In this document: positions 22,967 to 24,668 of the stretch, in pieces
Position numbering within the stretch: the stretch's first letter is position 1
Layout of the letters: each line of letters begins with the position of its first letter
NCBI GenBank assembly: GCA_965369805.1
Contig: CBDURG010000012.1
Span: 1-24,668, forward strand
Source of the DNA: JAGLRQ01 sp965369805
Lineage (GTDB): Bacteria > Auribacterota > UBA6266
Reading direction: 5' to 3'
Length of the DNA: 24,668 nucleotides
Translations under genes and position numbers: made by a program
Notes under the pieces: model-generated
What the model was told of the DNA's origin: nothing
Databases searched by the model: none
Seen by the model: only the letters and a program-made list of their open reading frames with translations

Positions 22967-24589
22967 ATGAGTGATTTTAATATGTTTAAATATGGTTCAA
23001 CATGGTTGCGAGCAGATTTTCATCTACATACCAGAGCTGATAAAGAATTCTCCTACGATGATGGCAAAAATAAATTTATTGATGCATATATTGAAGCCTT
23101 AAAAAAGGCAGAGATTCGAATCGGGGCCATTACTAATCATAACAAGTTTGATTTAGATGAGTTTAAAGCATTAAGAAAAAATGCATTAAAAGAAGAGATC
23201 TTTTTGTTACCTGGTGTTGAGCTTTCCGTGAAAGATGGTAAGGGTGGTGTACATGTTTTAGTTATTTTTAATGATGATTGGATTAGTAATGTTGAAAACA
23301 AAAATTATATTAATGATTTTCTATGTGTGACATTTACAGGTCAATCTAATTACGAAAATGAGAATGGTAGATCAAATCATAATTTACTTCAAACTATTAA
23401 AACACTAGATAATTTTGGTAAAGATTATTTTTTGCTTTTTGCTCATGTTGAAGCCGATAATGGTTTGTGGGGGGGGCTTTCAGGAGGTCGTATCCAGGAA
23501 TTAGCGAAAGATGAGCAGTTTAAAAACAGGACACTTGGTTTTCAAAAAGTTTTGACGCATGATGTCCCCGACCGAGTCTGTAGGGTAAAAGTGAAAAACT
23601 GGTTAGGTGATTGGTATCCTGCAGAGATAGAGGGGTCTGATTGTAAATCTATCGATGAAGTTGGGAATGGAAAAAAGAATTATATTAAACTAGGGGATTA
23701 TATATTTTCAGCGGTTAAATACGCCTTAGTAGATTTCAAGAATAGAATAGCGGCTGAATCCGTAAAATATACACATTCTTTTATTAAGAGTGTATCTTTT
23801 GAAGGCGGTGTGCTTAAAGGGCAAGAAATTGATTTTTCACCGGAGTTAAACTCTTTAATTGGTATTCGTGGAAGCGGAAAATCATCAATTTTAGAAGCAG
23901 TAAGATATGCTTTAGATATTCCTTTTGGGGATAAAGTTGTGGATGATGTCTATAAAAATAAATTAGTTCAACACACATTGAGCAGTGGCGGAAAGATTGT
24001 GTTGAAAGCTATAGATAGACGCGGGCAGGAATATGAAATCCGCCGAATTCTTAATGAGCAACCAGATATTTATGTTAACGGAGTTCTGCAGCCTGGCGTA
24101 TCGATTCGAGAAACAATTCTCTCAAAACCTATATATTTCGGGCAAAAGGATTTGTCAAGTTCTGGAGAAGGGTTTGAGAAGGACCTTGTAGAAAAGCTTG
24201 TAGGCGACAATTTAAGCGGTATCAGAGCTCGTGTCGAGGTTCAGAGACAGAAAGTTACCGATACAATTACACAATTAAAAAAACTTGAAAATGTGGAAGA
24301 AAAAAAGAAAGAATATGACGCAAAAAAGAAAGATGCGATATTTAAGTTAGATTTTTATAAAAAACACAAAGTAGAAGACAAACTTCAAAAGCAAATTGAT
24401 TTTGAAGCAGATAGTCGTAAAACTCGACAGATTCTTAAGTTAACTAAAGATTATTTAGATGAATTAACAAACTTCAGCAGTCGTTTTGAAGATGAGCTAG
24501 TAAGCCATAGGCGTTATGAGTCAAAGCAAAATAAAGAGTTTTTTGTTGTCTACCAGGACGAGGACTTTCCGGGCGTATATTGGGTATAA
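22967..24589 (+). CDS. PHP-domain and SMC-like ATPase protein (TrlF type), apparently truncated
   Basis: The N-terminal part is a PHP domain with the metal motif H19-L-H21 (DFHLHT), H58 (ITNHN), E85 (GVELS) and H160. A P-loop ATPase starts at about 275 with Walker A GIRGSGKSS at 299-307, then the ABC/SMC-like region and a coiled-coil stretch from about 405. Family members of this kind (annotated TrlF, AAA-like ATPase) are usually much longer and have a second coiled-coil arm and a C-terminal Walker B/signature half. Here the frame stops at 540 residues, so that half is missing. The last 14 or so residues (after ESKQNKEFF) appear foreign and lie in DNA that becomes GC-rich. A GGAGG site precedes the ATG. 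It completes the defence island; as it stands the ATPase is probably inactive. Confidence 0.8.
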   Translation: MSDFNMFKYGSTWLRADFHLHTRADKEFSYDDGKNKFIDAYIEALKKAEIRIGAITNHNKFDLDEFKALRKNALKEEIFLLPGVELSVKDGKGGVHVLVIFNDDWISNVENKNYINDFLCVTFTGQSNYENENGRSNHNLLQTIKTLDNFGKDYFLLFAHVEADNGLWGGLSGGRIQELAKDEQFKNRTLGFQKVLTHDVPDRVCRVKVKNWLGDWYPAEIEGSDCKSIDEVGNGKKNYIKLGDYIFSAVKYALVDFKNRIAAESVKYTHSFIKSVSFEGGVLKGQEIDFSPELNSLIGIRGSGKSSILEAVRYALDIPFGDKVVDDVYKNKLVQHTLSSGGKIVLKAIDRRGQEYEIRRILNEQPDIYVNGVLQPGVSIRETILSKPIYFGQKDLSSSGEGFEKDLVEKLVGDNLSGIRARVEVQRQKVTDTITQLKKLENVEEKKKEYDAKKKDAIFKLDFYKKHKVEDKLQKQIDFEADSRKTRQILKLTKDYLDELTNFSSRFEDELVSHRRYESKQNKEFFVVYQDEDFPGVYWV

Positions 24590-24668
24590 GGCTGCAATAT
24601 GACACCCATTAAGGAAAGGGGGCCACGGGTCTCTGAGGGGGATCTCGCCAATCTGCGTGGGACGAGGG
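24541..24668. other. GC-rich sequence of unknown origin at the right edge
   Basis: By hand count, the final 68 bases are 63% G+C, against 37% in 24481-24540. A frame starting at the ATG at 24599 stays open to the window end. No IS end, tRNA or known gene could be recognised. The change fits the start of an inserted element that cut the preceding gene, or a junction artefact at a repeat. Confidence 0.4.

Noticed and set aside
1..24668. CRISPR array, rRNA, complete insertion sequence or integrase gene
   Set aside because: No regularly spaced repeats, rRNA sequence, transposase or tyrosine/serine recombinase domain was seen on either strand.

Overview
The window looks like a metagenome-type chromosomal segment from an uncultivated bacterium of moderate-to-low GC that uses the standard genetic code. 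Three things suggest this: the density of short dispersed palindromes (one 21-bp palindrome lies in frame inside two unrelated genes), the ordinary housekeeping genes, and an abrupt change of composition at the right edge. Repeats of this style are common in candidate phyla such as Omnitrophota, but nothing here fixes the phylum, so that is a guess.

Left and middle part (about 1-15500) is chromosomal backbone. It begins with tRNA-Arg(CCU). Next come three leftward genes for RNA and DNA maintenance: a TrmH/SpoU-type RNA 2'-O-methyltransferase, an RluA-type pseudouridine synthase, and a RecQ helicase with a topoisomerase-type zinc finger at its C-terminus. A rightward response regulator carries two copies of a putative HTH unit. 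Two leftward genes of lipid-linked sugar and isoprenoid metabolism follow (a DPM1-like glycosyltransferase and IspA-like prenyl synthase). Three small membrane proteins (DUF2752-, DUF4190- and DUF4013-like) are followed by a terminator shared with a leftward FmdB zinc ribbon gene. A tightly coupled trio comes next: zinc-ribbon/TM/TPR-like protein, Dtd, and a secreted protein of unknown function. The backbone ends with envelope and salvage genes: a polysaccharide deacetylase, a WaaE-like glycosyltransferase, a small secreted NTF2-like protein, and a 5'-deoxyadenosine/SAH deaminase-like amidohydrolase.

A 590-bp gene-poor junction (15494-16083) holds the 3' half of a tRNA-Leu gene on the minus strand, a hairpin with a T-run, a dispersed palindrome and three scrambled short duplications. 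This is what the far attachment site of an element integrated in a tRNA-Leu gene would look like. The geometry places the element to the right of it.

Right part (about 16060-24589) is a defence-type island on the plus strand: a small HTH regulator that may be made from a leaderless mRNA; a beta-class adenine methyltransferase (Mod-like) with an AT-rich central specificity region; an AlbA_2/Schlafen-type plus GHKL-ATPase protein; a Res-like DEAH helicase with a C-terminal PD-(D/E)xK nuclease; and a PHP plus SMC-like ATPase protein of the TrlF type. The last is apparently cut off about half-way by unrelated GC-rich DNA. Together these read as an extended type III-like restriction-modification locus with two accessory ATPase genes.
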